Counted from the stretch's first letter, positions 30,345 to 40,900 are shown. The stretch: 47,884 nt of DNA from JAZKIX01 sp040384645 (GCA_040384645.1 JAZKIX010000074.1:1-47884); one strand, 5' to 3'. Translations and numbers: made by a program. Notes: generated by a model from the letters alone, not told the origin.

Positions 30345-31661
30345 TTATTCATGGCCTTCGCGTTCTGCGCTTGTTTCGACTTTGGTATTTTCTGCCACAA
30401 GTGCAGTATTGTCCATGTCAAAGAATTGTTCCAGTCCGCGCGCCAGCGAGGAGGCGCTGGGATTTTCGACAAACACGCAGCGTTTGCCGGTGCGTTTGCA
30501 AAAATCCTTGACCCGCCAGTAGTCGTTGTGGCTGATGCAGCCGGTTTGGCAAATTACCAGGTCGGCGGCCTGCAAGCTGGCATTGAGCAGGTTTTGATTG
30601 TCTTCCAGGCCGCCGTCATGATGGGCAAAGCGGCCACCGATGCGTTCGATCAAATCGCGGTAAGTGGCGACATTGCCGCTGCGTCCGCCGACACACAGCA
30701 CGGTTTTTTGTCCGAGGTGCGCCTTGGCAATCGGGATCACGCGGGCTGGACGCGGTGGCGCAGTGGCATCGGCGGCGGACGGATTGAGCGCCTCGACCTT
30801 GGCCGCATCCTGCGCTTTGCTTGCAGATACCAGTTTTTGCCGCAATTCATGCAACTGCGCTTCCAACTCGCCCTGACGCAGCCCCATCTGCTCGATCTTT
30901 TTTTGCAAGCGGGCGCGCGGTTCCAGATCGGGAACCGATGCGCGCAAGGCAACCAGATCGGCCTGTAAAAAGCTGATGCTACTGTCCTTGCCGATGCTGT
31001 CGGCACGCGCCTGAAACAGTTGTGTATTGAGCCGGTCGATCTCGGCCGCTTTATCGTTGATGAGACGGGTGCTGCGCTCTTGCACCTTGCCTAACTCCCG
31101 CGCCAGAATGGCATTTTCTTCGATCAATAAATTGAAGCGGCTGACGTCGACCCGCATGCTGGCACCGGCCTGATGCTGCAACATGTGCATATCGCGCACC
31201 AGCATTTCTTGCAAGACAGCGTCACAGCGCGGATGGGTCAGGGCGGCCCAGAAAGCGCCGGCGACATCGCCATGCGCAATCGACTTGATCCATAACTGTG
31301 CCACTGCATGTCCCGTTTTTGCTGCCTTGAAGTCGCGCACTGTGCTGCTGTAACGTTGTTCCAGTTCACTTTGCAAGGCTTCGGAAAGCAGGTTGCGCCG
31401 GCTGCATTCAGCCACCGCGCCGACATGGATTTCGTAATCGTCGGCCAGCGCTTTGCCGCCCAAGGATTTACTGACCAGTTTGCGCAATGTGGCCAGCGGC
31501 AGGCACACGCCGACCACCGGGCAATGACATTCACGCGGCAAATCCCACATACGGCGTCGCCGCGAACCTTGGGTTGGGGGTGTTGGGTCTGATGCGCGGG
31601 TTGTCCCAGCTGGCGGCTCGGCATGCTTTGTAGCCGATTGCTTGGCATTGTGATCGCACAT
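30345..31661 (-). CDS. DUF2325 protein in iron operon
   Basis: A 438-residue cytoplasmic protein. The C-terminal ~95 residues are the DUF2325 domain: TVLCVGGRSGNVATYRDLIE, FAHHDGGLEDN, ADLVICQTGCISHNDYW and FCKRTGKRCVFVENPSASSL. The N-terminal part contains an MWDLPRECHCPVVGVCL motif with Cys and His that may bind metal, and a long central coiled coil (about residues 185-290, for example LFQARADSIGKDSSIS and LQKKIEQMGLRQGELEAQLH). Function unknown; DUF2325 genes are often found beside TonB receptors and ferritins, as here, so a role in iron or metal homeostasis is likely. It begins 15 bases after the small gene. Confidence 0.85.
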   Translation of the reverse strand: MCDHNAKQSATKHAEPPAGTTRASDPTPPTQGSRRRRMWDLPRECHCPVVGVCLPLATLRKLVSKSLGGKALADDYEIHVGAVAECSRRNLLSEALQSELEQRYSSTVRDFKAAKTGHAVAQLWIKSIAHGDVAGAFWAALTHPRCDAVLQEMLVRDMHMLQHQAGASMRVDVSRFNLLIEENAILARELGKVQERSTRLINDKAAEIDRLNTQLFQARADSIGKDSSISFLQADLVALRASVPDLEPRARLQKKIEQMGLRQGELEAQLHELRQKLVSASKAQDAAKVEALNPSAADATAPPRPARVIPIAKAHLGQKTVLCVGGRSGNVATYRDLIERIGGRFAHHDGGLEDNQNLLNASLQAADLVICQTGCISHNDYWRVKDFCKRTGKRCVFVENPSASSLARGLEQFFDMDNTALVAENTKVETSAEREGHE

Positions 31662-31676
31662 GATGCCGTCTCCTTC

Positions 31677-31919
31677 TTAATGGATTGTGCCCCTGGAATA
31701 GGGATCAATATTGCCCAGGCTGGCATGCTCGGCCGGCCCGTGAAAGGTGTTGGCCATATTGTCTATACGACCTTGCGCTGCGACCAGCAACTGCGCCAGC
31801 GCCCGAAACGCTTCCGGCTCCAGCCGCATCGAAAAATATTGCGCATATAACGCCGTCGTTTTCGCCCGGCTAGGCGATTGAAAATTGATTCGCCCGCTAC
31901 CAATCTTCAAGAACCGCAC
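31677..31919 (-). CDS. Small protein between TonB receptor and DUF2325 gene
   Basis: An 80-residue protein with a GTG start (MRFLKIGSGRINFQSPSRAK). It is soluble with amphipathic helices (EAFRALAQLLVAAQGRIDN). I believe it is real because it fits tightly in the operon, 24 bases after the receptor stop and 15 before the DUF2325 start, and its composition is protein-like, but I know no family for it. It probably works with the neighbouring receptor or ferritin; no function is evident. Confidence 0.65.
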   Translation of the reverse strand: MRFLKIGSGRINFQSPSRAKTTALYAQYFSMRLEPEAFRALAQLLVAAQGRIDNMANTFHGPAEHASLGNIDPYSRGTIH

Positions 31920-31943
31920 CGGCCTATCGAGACAGCACTTTCT

Positions 31944-33899
31944 TTAAATGCGCCAGGCGATACTCACCCGAATATCACGCCCGCTTTCCGGCAACGCCGC
32001 CACTGAAGCCCAGCGCGGGTGGTAGCCGTAACTGCTCTGGTCGACATAGGCTTTATCGAACAGGTTTTTCACAGTAAAAGTCAGGGTGACATTGTCTTTG
32101 CCGGTGGGCAGCCATTGCGCGTATACATCATGGATGCCATAGCCAGGTTTGCTGCTTTCTCCTTCAGGTAGATAGGTCAATTTTTCCGTAAAGCGACCGC
32201 TCCAGCCGAGTTTGATGTGTTGCGCCGGCAGGGCGTAATCGAGTTGGGTGACCCAAGTGCGGCCGGAGGAATTGCCGAGCAGGAATGCGTCGCCGCTCGA
32301 TAGCGGCACGTCGTTCAGGTTCGGTTTGGCGTAGGCGGTGCCGAGGCTGGCTGACCATTGTCCGGCTTGGTAGCCGGCACTGGCGCTGTAGCCGCGTGTT
32401 TGCACCTTGCCCATATTGTCACGGACATCGTCGTAGCCGATGTAGTTGTCGATCTGCTGTTGGAACAGGCTGGCATTGAGGCGCCATGGGCCGTTTTGCC
32501 ATTCGGTGCCCAATGCCGTGTTGTTGGCTTTTTCGGCATCGATGTGGCTGTCGTTGGTCTGGAACTGCTTCAGGTAAGGCTCGATCACGCCGACGCCGCG
32601 CAGGGCGCGTGCATGGCTCAGGCGCACGGTTAGCTGGTCATTGGGCATGAAGGCTAGGTTGACGCTGGGCGATACGCCGTTGGAGTCGAATTGCTGGCCG
32701 ACCATGTCGGTATATTGATAGCGGTCGTAACGCACGCCCAAGCCAAGCGCCCATTGCGTGCCGAGGGCGATATCGTCTTGCAGATAGGTGCCGGCCACAT
32801 CGGATTTTTCATCGGCTAGCGCGGTACTGGCGATGTCTGCAAAGCCCGTATCGTGCCGGTAATTGACGCCATAACTGAGCTTATGCTCGCCCAGCCGCGA
32901 GACATTGCCCAGGTTGAAGCCGTGGCTTTTGGTGCCGGCCCGTTCTTGTTGCGGCGTGTCCATCGCCAGCCGGACAGTATTTTCATTGAGGAACGTCGTC
33001 AGATGCAGCGCAAGCAGCGGATCACCTGGCAGGTAGTCGTAGTTGAAGGTGGTCGATTGGCGCGCCATCCGTTGCCGCTGCGTTGGGTTGATGTCGATTT
33101 CTAACATATTGGTACGCTTGTTGCGCAAGCCTTGGTCTTGATACGCCTCGTGCGCCAGTTCAAATTTATGGCCGCCGCTTTTTTTAGCGTTAAGTTTGAT
33201 GAAGCTTGATTGCGTGTCGAGTGCGGTATTGGCTACCGTACGGCCATTGCCATCCTTGTAGTCGCTGCTGCCCAAGTCGTTTTGGCTGGCCAGTAGTTCT
33301 ATGTCATCGCTCACTCGGCCAAATACGGTTGCACCCAATTTTGTACCTTGGCTGGCACTGAGATAACCGGCCTTGAGGATGGCGCCGATGCGCTCATCCG
33401 GCCGCAGCAGATCGCTGGCACTTTTGGTGGTAAAACGCAGCGCGCCGCCCAGAGCGCCTGGGCCGGCGGTCGCAGCGCCGGTACCGGCTTCGATTTCCAC
33501 CCGTTTCAGCAATTCCGGTTCGATCATGACTTGGCCGGCATGGTGATAGGCCGATTCCGGCTGCGCCGCGCCATCGATGGTGACGGACAACATGCGCTCG
33601 CCAATGCCATGCACATAGAGCTTTTGGGCCACCGGCAGGGCGCCGCCACCGATGCTCACTTCAGGCGTTTGCTTGAACAAGTCTTGCAAGCTGACTGCCT
33701 GCTCGACTTCGATCCGCTGGGCGCTCACCACGGTATTGGTATCGCTGCCGCGCTGGGCAGTGACTTGGATCAGGCCGAGTTGGGTTTCTTCCGTCTCTGC
33801 GTAACTGAGCGGACTATAAGCGGAACAGTAAGCGATGGCTAATGCCAGGGTGACCGGCTTGAGAGGGAAGGGGCGGACAGGATGATTCTGGTCGTGCAT
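31944..33899 (-). CDS. TonB-dependent outer-membrane receptor (probably catecholate siderophore)
   Basis: A 651-residue outer-membrane receptor. Signal peptide: LALAIAYCSAYSPLSYAETE (cleavage after about residue 34). Plug domain: IQVTAQRGSDTNTVVSAQRI and VHGIGERMLSVTIDGAAQPE, then GALGGALRFTTKSA, followed by a beta-barrel ending VAALPESGRDIRVSIAWRI with the usual terminal aromatic region. The start at 33899 (MHDQNHP) is preferred over 33965 since the signal peptide begins close behind it. It is divergent from entC and shares a Fur-box-like site with it, and it leads an operon with a small protein, DUF2325 and bacterioferritin; it most likely imports the siderophore made by the ent genes. No tonB gene is visible. 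Confidence 0.9.
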   Translation of the reverse strand: MHDQNHPVRPFPLKPVTLALAIAYCSAYSPLSYAETEETQLGLIQVTAQRGSDTNTVVSAQRIEVEQAVSLQDLFKQTPEVSIGGGALPVAQKLYVHGIGERMLSVTIDGAAQPESAYHHAGQVMIEPELLKRVEIEAGTGAATAGPGALGGALRFTTKSASDLLRPDERIGAILKAGYLSASQGTKLGATVFGRVSDDIELLASQNDLGSSDYKDGNGRTVANTALDTQSSFIKLNAKKSGGHKFELAHEAYQDQGLRNKRTNMLEIDINPTQRQRMARQSTTFNYDYLPGDPLLALHLTTFLNENTVRLAMDTPQQERAGTKSHGFNLGNVSRLGEHKLSYGVNYRHDTGFADIASTALADEKSDVAGTYLQDDIALGTQWALGLGVRYDRYQYTDMVGQQFDSNGVSPSVNLAFMPNDQLTVRLSHARALRGVGVIEPYLKQFQTNDSHIDAEKANNTALGTEWQNGPWRLNASLFQQQIDNYIGYDDVRDNMGKVQTRGYSASAGYQAGQWSASLGTAYAKPNLNDVPLSSGDAFLLGNSSGRTWVTQLDYALPAQHIKLGWSGRFTEKLTYLPEGESSKPGYGIHDVYAQWLPTGKDNVTLTFTVKNLFDKAYVDQSSYGYHPRWASVAALPESGRDIRVSIAWRI

Positions 33900-34013
33900 A
33901 AGGTCTTTCTGAGTTGATTGAAGGTGATCTAAGGCAGATGAAGGTTGAATCAAAGTTGACGACAAGCTTGCTGAGAGGCATTTCTCTTATCAGGTTTGCA
34001 TCTTAGCATTCAA

Positions 34014-34040
34014 TTTAAATGATAATCAATCTTATTCGCA
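34014..34040. promoter_or_regulatory. Putative Fur box between the TonB receptor and entC
   Basis: AAATGATAATCAATCTTATT resembles the Fur consensus GATAATGATAATCATTATC: TGATAAT matches one half-site exactly and the other half is degenerate. It lies ~120 bases ahead of the receptor start and ~140 bases ahead of entC, in the only divergent promoter region of the iron genes. Repression of both in iron-replete cells is expected. Confidence 0.6.
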
Positions 34041-34175
34041 TTTGCGTTTACTTCCAATAATTTTTGACTTATAGTGCATTCCAGACAACCAAACCTGTAT
34101 TTTTTTTGCCAGATAAGCAAGAGAGAAGTACCGGCTAAACACTAGATAACCCCGAGATAACCATGAGAGAAGCGC

Positions 34176-35406
34176 ATGAATGACAGAGTGCAGAATTCAA
34201 TTTTCAGGCAACCGCGAGCCATCGATTTATTGCAGCAATATCGTCCGGGCGTGACTTTTTTCGGCACGCCCCGGGCTACTCTCTTGACGTATGGCGTCAA
34301 GGCGGCGGTACCGTTGTGCGCCGTGCAAAATCTGGCTGCGGCAGCAACGGCCTTGCTTGGCGAGGCAGAAAGAGAAGGCGACCTGTGGCCGATATTGATT
34401 GGCGCGATCCCGTTCGGGGCGGATGCGCCGGCGCGGCTGTTTATTCCGCAACAAGTCCTGATCGGACTGGGCGTCAAAGAACAACGTGGTGCAATCCAAC
34501 CAGCACCAAAGCCCGACAGCAAGCCAGCGCCGGGCGCAGTCCAGATGCGCCCGACACCGGATCAATATCGGCACAATGTCAGCCGTGCTTTGAGCAAAAT
34601 CGATGCTGCCGCAATTGAAAAAGTAGTGTTGTCGCGTTCCCTGTCATTGCAGGGGCAGGTCGACCTGCCGGCCTTGCTACAAGGCTTGGTCGGGCGTAAT
34701 CCGCTGGCATACAGCTTTGCCATTGACCTAGTTGATGCGCTGCCCGATGCGCCAGCCGAGCGGCGTACCTTGATCGGTGCCAGCCCCGAGCTATTGCTGG
34801 CGCGTTACGGTCGGGAAGTGGTATCGCATCCGCTGGCGGGGTCGATTCCGCGCAGTGCCGATGCGCAAGAAGACCGGCGCCGCGCCGATGCCTTGTTGTG
34901 CTCACACAAGGATTTGCGCGAGCATGCGCTAGTGGTCGATGCGGTAGCGGCTACCTTGCGTCCGTATTGCAGCACCTTGTCGGTGCCGAGCGCGCCGACC
35001 TTGTTGGCAACGCCGACCATGTGGCATCTGGGGACGGAAGTGCGCGGCGAGCTAGCCGATCCATCGGTCACTTCGCTGCAGCTAGCCCTGGCGCTGCACC
35101 CGACGCCAGCGGTGTGTGGCCACCCCACCACCGCTGCGAAAGAATTTATTGNNNNNNNNNNAAACAGAAGGCTTTGACCGTGGTTTTTTCGCTGGACTGG
35201 TCGGCTGGTGCGATATGCAGGGCGACGGTGAATGGGCGGTGACCTTGCGCTGCGCCGAAGTGGGCGAGCATAGCGCAACGTTATATGCAGGGGCTGGCAT
35301 CGTGGCCGGTTCCGAGCCGGAGCTGGAATTACTTGAAACCGCAGCCAAGTTGCGCACCATGCTCAGCGCAATGGGGCTGGAGTCAGTGCTGGAGCAAACT
35401 CCATGA
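34176..35406 (+). CDS. entC: Isochorismate synthase (contains assembly gap)
   Basis: First enzyme of 2,3-dihydroxybenzoate synthesis, converting chorismate to isochorismate. About 410 residues. Family features: PTPDQYRHNVSRALSKIDAA, EKVVLSRSLSL, RRTLIGASPELLLARYG, HPLAGSIPRSADAQED, TMWHLGTEVRGEL and LALHPTPAVCGHPT, matching the chorismate-binding fold and metal site. After AAKEFI a ten-N gap at 35152 shifts the frame; the protein resumes TEGFDRGFFAGLVGWCD and ends in EQTP. The frame shift is a product of the placeholder length (the true gap must be a multiple of three), not a mutation. Its stop codon overlaps the entE start in ATGA. Confidence 0.92.
35152..35161. other. Assembly gap (10 N) in entC
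   Basis: Ten unknown bases. The codon frame on the two sides requires the true length to be a multiple of three, so the ten N are a placeholder. Confidence 0.95.
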
Positions 35407-37049
35407 GTCGCCTTCAAAACGACTTGTTGCCAGGCTGCACGCCGTGGCCGGAAGATGTCGCCGCACGTTACCGCGCTGCCGGATATTGGACTGGTGAAAC
35501 CCTGGGCGCGATGTTGCACCGGTCAGCGACACAATCGCCGGATCGCCTGGCGCTGGTATGTGGCGAGCGGCGCTGGACTTATGCGGAACTGGATCGGCGC
35601 TGCGATCAGTTGGCAGTGGGTTTACAACGGCTCGGCATCCGACCGCAGGACAGGGTAGTGCTGCAATTGCCAAACGTGGCTGAATTTTTCGTGGCCTGCT
35701 TCGCCTTGTTTCGCATCGGCGCTGTGCCGGTGCTGGCGTTGCCAGCGCACCGGCGGGCAGAAATCGGTTATTTCTGCAGCTTCGCCGAAGCCACGGCATA
35801 CATCATTGTTGACCGCGACGGCGGTTTCGATTACTGCAGCCTGGCGCGACAAGTGCAGGCCGAGGCGCCCAGCTTGCGCCATGTGATCGTGCTGGGCGAG
35901 GCGGAAGAATTTACTGCGTTCGACAGTCTGTATGACGCGATTCATAACGTGACAGAAGACGCGACACAAGAATTGCCCTCGCCATCGGCCGGCGCTGTCG
36001 CCTTCCTGCAATTGTCGGGCGGCAGTACTGGCGTGCCCAAGCTGATCCCGCGCACCCATGACGACTATCTGTATAGCGTGCGCGTCAGTGCCGAAATATG
36101 CGGATTGACGGCGGACAGTGTGTACCTGTGTGCGCTGCCGGTGGCGCACAATTTNNNNNNNNNNTTCGGCACATTCCACGCGGGTGGCTGCGTGGTATTG
36201 GCGCGTCACGCCAGCCCGGATGTGGCTTTCCCCCTGATCCAAACCGAGCGCGTCAGCATCACTGCACTGGTGCCGCCGCTGGCAATGGTTTGGCTGGATG
36301 CGGCAAAGGGTACACAGAATGATTTAAGCAGCTTGCAATTGCTGCAAGTCGGTGGCGCAAGGTTGAGCCTGGAAGCCGCCCAGCGTGTAAAGCCGGTACT
36401 TGGATGTGCCTTGCAACAAGTGTTTGGCATGGCTGAAGGCTTGGTTAATTACACCCGCCACGACGATCCGCAAGAGTTGGCGGTCCGCACGCAAGGGCGC
36501 CCGATCTCGCCTGAAGATGAAATCCGCGTGGTTGATGACAATGACGAGGCAGTCGTTGATGGCACGGTCGGCCATTTACAAACCCGCGGCCCATACACCA
36601 TACGCGGCTATTACCGGGCTGAGGCACACAATGCGCGCGCTTTCACGGCCGATGGCTTTTACCGCACCGGTGACCTGGTGCAGCGTTTGCCATCCGGCCA
36701 TCTCATCTTCGAAGGGCGTGCCAAGGACCAGATCAATCGAGGCGGCGACAAGGTCGCTGCCGAAGAAGTCGAGAACCATTTGCTGGCGCATCCGGCGGTG
36801 CATGACGCCGCCTTGGTGGCGATGCCGGATGCCTATCTGGGCGAGCGTAGTTGCGCCTTTGTCATCGCCCGAGACGGCGCGCCACGGGCAGCCGAGTTGA
36901 ATCGCTTTCTGCGTGAACGCGGCCTGGCCAGCTACAAGATCCCGGACCGTATCGAATTCATCGATGAATTCCCCAAAACCGGTGTCGGCAAGGTCGATAA
37001 GCGCGTGCTGCGCGAGCGCATTGCCAGGCAATTGGCCCCTTCACTGTAA
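35403..37049 (+). CDS. entE: 2,3-dihydroxybenzoate-AMP ligase (contains assembly gap)
   Basis: Stand-alone adenylation enzyme that activates 2,3-dihydroxybenzoate with ATP and loads it on the EntB carrier domain. About 548 residues. Motifs: WTYAELDRRCDQLAVGLQRL, the P-loop-like LSGGSTGVPKLIPRTHDDY (about residue 205), ALPVAHN, LQQVFGMAEGLVNYTRHDD, FYRTGDLVQR and the C-terminal RAKDQINRGGDKVAAEEVE with PKTGVGKVDKR carrying the catalytic Lys. The gap at 36155 replaces the PLxxPGxLG segment expected between HN and GTFHAGG, so about 20-25 real bases are missing. The ATGA overlap with entC shows an operon. Confidence 0.93.
   Translation: MSRLQNDLLPGCTPWPEDVAARYRAAGYWTGETLGAMLHRSATQSPDRLALVCGERRWTYAELDRRCDQLAVGLQRLGIRPQDRVVLQLPNVAEFFVACFALFRIGAVPVLALPAHRRAEIGYFCSFAEATAYIIVDRDGGFDYCSLARQVQAEAPSLRHVIVLGEAEEFTAFDSLYDAIHNVTEDATQELPSPSAGAVAFLQLSGGSTGVPKLIPRTHDDYLYSVRVSAEICGLTADSVYLCALPVAHNXXXXFGTFHAGGCVVLARHASPDVAFPLIQTERVSITALVPPLAMVWLDAAKGTQNDLSSLQLLQVGGARLSLEAAQRVKPVLGCALQQVFGMAEGLVNYTRHDDPQELAVRTQGRPISPEDEIRVVDDNDEAVVDGTVGHLQTRGPYTIRGYYRAEAHNARAFTADGFYRTGDLVQRLPSGHLIFEGRAKDQINRGGDKVAAEEVENHLLAHPAVHDAALVAMPDAYLGERSCAFVIARDGAPRAAELNRFLRERGLASYKIPDRIEFIDEFPKTGVGKVDKRVLRERIARQLAPSL
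36155..36164. other. Assembly gap (10 N) in entE
   Basis: Ten unknown bases in the middle of a conserved EntE segment; the true gap is probably longer than ten. Confidence 0.95.
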
Positions 37050-37065
37050 CCATTTAAAGTGCCCC

Positions 37066-37947
37066 ATGAGCATCCCAAAAATTGCTTCCTATTCCATGCC
37101 CCTTGTGGCCGACTTGCCGCACAACCGCGTCGACTGGACACCCGATCCAGCCCGCGCGGTGTTGTTGATCCACGATATGCAAGAGTATTTTCTTGATTTT
37201 TACGATGTCGCTGCCGCGCCAGTGCCAGCGTTGCTGACACACATCGGCAAAATGCGTGCAGCTTGCGATGCCGCTGGCGTGCCGGTGGTCTATACCGCGC
37301 AACCGGCGCAACAGAGCGTGCAGCAACGTGGCTTGTTGCAAGCCTGGTGGGGGCCGGGTTTGACTGCGCAACCGGCGCGTGCGGCAGTGTGCGCGCCGCT
37401 CGCGCCGCGCCCGCAGGACACGGTCTTGACCAAATGGCGCTACAGCGCTTTTGAGCGCACCAATTTGCTGGCACGCATGCAGCAACAGGGACGCGATCAA
37501 TTGATCGTATGCGGCGTGTACGCCCATATCGGCTGCATGTTGACGGCGGCGGATGCTTTTATGAACGATATCGAGCCGTTTTTTGTGGCCGATGCGCTGG
37601 CCGATTTTTCACTGGAACAACACCGCATGGCGCTCGATTATGTGGCGCAGCGTTGCGGCGTCGTCACCGATACCCAAAGCGTGGCCGCTGCCCTGCGCCC
37701 GCGCGTGGGCTTGCCTGCGTCGCTGACGGCATTGCAGCTTGAAGTGGCCACTTTGCTGGAAGTGCCTGCCGCTGATTTGCTCTCTGATGAAAACTTGATG
37801 TATGCCGGCCTGGATTCGATCCGGCTCATGAGCTTGCTGGAGCGTTGGCGGCGTGCCGGTGCCAGCATCAATTTCCTGGAGCTGGCGGAATTTCCGACCT
37901 TGAGGGATTGGTGGCCGCTCTTGGCCGGGCGCAGGGGAGCAGTTTAA
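37066..37947 (+). CDS. entB: Isochorismatase / aryl carrier protein
   Basis: Bifunctional: the N-terminal isochorismatase domain (about residues 25-205) turns isochorismate into 2,3-dihydro-2,3-dihydroxybenzoate and the C-terminal aryl carrier domain holds activated DHB. Length 293 (E. coli 285). Features: VLLIHDMQEYFLDFYD, TKWRYSAFERTNLL with the catalytic-type Lys, and IVCGVYAHIGCMLTAADAF. The carrier domain has SDENLMYAGLDSIRLMSLL, where the Ser of DSIR takes the phosphopantetheine. The ATG at 37066 follows entE by 16 bases; the open frame upstream to 36913 overlaps entE and is not used. entF begins on the next base. Confidence 0.94.
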   Translation: MSIPKIASYSMPLVADLPHNRVDWTPDPARAVLLIHDMQEYFLDFYDVAAAPVPALLTHIGKMRAACDAAGVPVVYTAQPAQQSVQQRGLLQAWWGPGLTAQPARAAVCAPLAPRPQDTVLTKWRYSAFERTNLLARMQQQGRDQLIVCGVYAHIGCMLTAADAFMNDIEPFFVADALADFSLEQHRMALDYVAQRCGVVTDTQSVAAALRPRVGLPASLTALQLEVATLLEVPAADLLSDENLMYAGLDSIRLMSLLERWRRAGASINFLELAEFPTLRDWWPLLAGRRGAV

Positions 37948-40900
37948 ATGGGTGCAATTCCAAGTCACAAAGAATTAGACGCTCCGCCTGAAAAACTGGC
38001 CCTGTCGGCCGCGCAAACCGGCATCTGGCTCGGCCAGCAATTTGATCCGGGTAGCCCAGCGTACTGGACGGCCGAAGCGGTCGAATTGAGTGGCGTCCTC
38101 GATGCGGTCGCTTTCGAGACAGCCTTGCGCCAGGCGGTGCGCGAATGCGATGCCTTGCATCAGCGCTACACCAGCGATGGCAACGAGGTTTGGCAAACGC
38201 TGCAACGCCAGATCGCCTGGCCGCTGGCATGGCGTGATTTCAGCCAGGCAGAACAGCCGATGGCTGCGGCCCAGGCATGGATGCAGGCCGATGGTCTGCA
38301 GCGCGCCGATCTGGAGCATGGCCCGTTGTTTGCCAGCGCATTGCTGCAACTGGACAGCGAGCGCACCTTGTGGTTTTTGCGGGTGCATCACATTGCGCTC
38401 GATGGCTTTGGCTATACCTTGCTGACGCAGCGCGTGGCGGATTTGTATTCAGCTCGGGTCAAAGGCAGCATACCGCCAGCGCCGCGCAATAACGCACTGG
38501 CGCCCGTGGTCGAAGAAGACCAAGCCTATCGGCTCAGCGTTGCCTGTGCACGCGACCGCGATTTCTGGTGCGCGCATTTAGACGGTGCCGCGCCGCCCAC
38601 ATTGTTAGCGCCGCCGCAGCCGGTCGCGCATGGCGTGCGCCGTCAGCGCGGCGATTTGCCCGCTGCTGCCTTGGCGCAGTGGCAAGCCGCCGCCGCTCTG
38701 GCTGGCGTCGATTGGACTGCATGGATCATTGCCGTCGTGGCAGCCTGGCTGCAACGCAGTACCGGCGCCGCCGAATTGACACTGGGCTTGCCGGTGATGG
38801 CGCGCTTGGGTTCGGTCGCGCTGGCAGTGCCTTGCATGGCGATGAATATCGTGCCCTTGCGCTTGAAGATCGATACCGCGAGCAGCCTGACCGAACTGGC
38901 GCGCCTGGTCAGTAGCGAGTTGCGGCGGCTGCGGCCGCATCAACGCTATCGCTATGAGCAGCTTAAGCATGATCTTGGCAACTTCGGGACGGTTGGTACG
39001 ATTAGCGGGCAGCGCCGCTTGTTTGGTGCGGTCATCAATCTGATGCCGTTTGATCGCCCGCTTCAGTTCGGTGCGCTGACGGCGGCCACACATCCGGTGT
39101 CAGCCGGACCGGTGGAAGACTTGGCGATCAATATTGCGCCGCGCAGCGATGCGATCCGGCTAGATCTGGAAGCCAATCCCGATGCCTACGATGCCGCCAC
39201 GCTGGCGACCCATCGCACTACCTTGCTGGCCGCATTGGATGCGCTGACCCGCCAGCCGGATCAGCCCTTGCAGCAAGTCTTGGGTCGCTTTGAATCAACC
39301 AAAGAATTAGGCAAACAATCGAATAATTCCCTTGTCTTGCCAGCACTGTTATCCGGCGGCGCCTTGCCAGTCACGGCACAATCGGTTTTGAGCGCAATGC
39401 AAGCGCATGCCCGTGCCATGCCGGATCGCATCGCGCTGGAACAGGACGGCATTGCCTTGTCGTACAGCGCTTTATTGAAAGCGGTACAGATTCTGGCGGC
39501 GCGCTTGCGCCAGCAAGGTGTGGTGGAAGGCAGCCGCGTGGTGCTGTTATTGCCGCGTGCGCCCAATACCATGGTGGCCTTGCTGGCCACCATGTGGGCC
39601 GGCGCTGCCTATGTGCCGCTCGATCCTGACGGCCCGGCATTACGGATTGCTGCCGTGTTGGCTGACGCCACGCCGGGCTTGGTGATATGCATGCGGGCGC
39701 ATGCTGCGCTGGTCAATCATGCCGTGCCGCTATTGTGTCTGGACGAATTTGACGGGGACGATTTACCTTCAGATTTACCGCCCGATTTGACTCCGATGAG
39801 CGAACCGCTGGCAGTGGCCGGCGATGCCGTGGCATATGTGATTTATACCTCCGGCTCGACCGGGCGGCCCAACGGCGTCATGGTCGGGCGTGATGCGCTG
39901 GCGCATTTTGTCGTCGGCGCTACTGGACGTTATGGCGTCACAGCCAATGATCGCGTATTGCAATTTGCGCCACTGCATTTTGATGCCAGTGTGGAAGAGA
40001 TTTTCTTGTCGCTGTGTGCCGGCGCCACCCTGATTTTGCGCAACGATGCCATGCTGGAATCGCTGCCGCGCTTTCTGGCAACGTGCGCCCAGTTGCAGAT
40101 CAGCCTGCTTGATTTACCGACCGCCTTTTGGCATGAGCTGGCGTTTTGCATCGAGCAAAACCAAGCCGCTTTGCCGACCAGCGTGCGGCTGGTCATCATC
40201 GGCGGTGAAGCCGCCTTGGCAGAGCGGGTAGCTCGTTGGCGTGCCAGCGTTGCATCGCATGTGGTCTTGCTCAATACCTATGGCCCGACCGAAGCGACCG
40301 TCATTTGCACCACGGCCCAACTGGCTGGCCCCGACGCCATCGAATGGGAAGGCGACGCCGTGCCGATCGGCCAGCCGCTGGTGGGTGTGGATATCGCCGT
40401 GGTCGACGCCGACCTGCGTCCGGTTGCCATCGGTGATGTTGGCGAGTTGTGCCTGATCGGTGGCGGATTGGCGCGCGGTTATCTGGGGCGGGCGACATTG
40501 ACCGCGCAACGCTTTGTAACCTTGCCTGCGCTTGCCAGCCAGCCGCGCGCCTATCGCACCGGCGACCGTGTGTCCTTGGGTAGCGATGGCCAGTTGCGTT
40601 ATCTGGGGCGGCTGGACGATGAGTTGAAACTGAGCGGCCATCGCATCGATCCGCTGGAAATCGAAGCGGCGTTGATGCTATTTCCAGGTCTGCGTGAAGC
40701 CGCGGTCGTTGCGCAAACAATGACTGGCGGCGCTGGTAGCAACGGCGCCCAGCTCCAGCGGCTGGTGGCTTTTATCGTGGCTGATGGCGCGCCATCGTCC
40801 GCTGTATTGCGGTCGTTTTTAATGGATCGATTGCCGGCTGCGGCAGTGCCGGGCAGCTATATTTTGGAACAGCGCTTGCCGCGCAACGGCAATGGCAAGA

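Noticed and set aside
36913..37065. Longer N-terminus for entB overlapping entE.
   Set aside because: EntB proteins begin near the ATG at 37066, and the extension is entE read in another frame.
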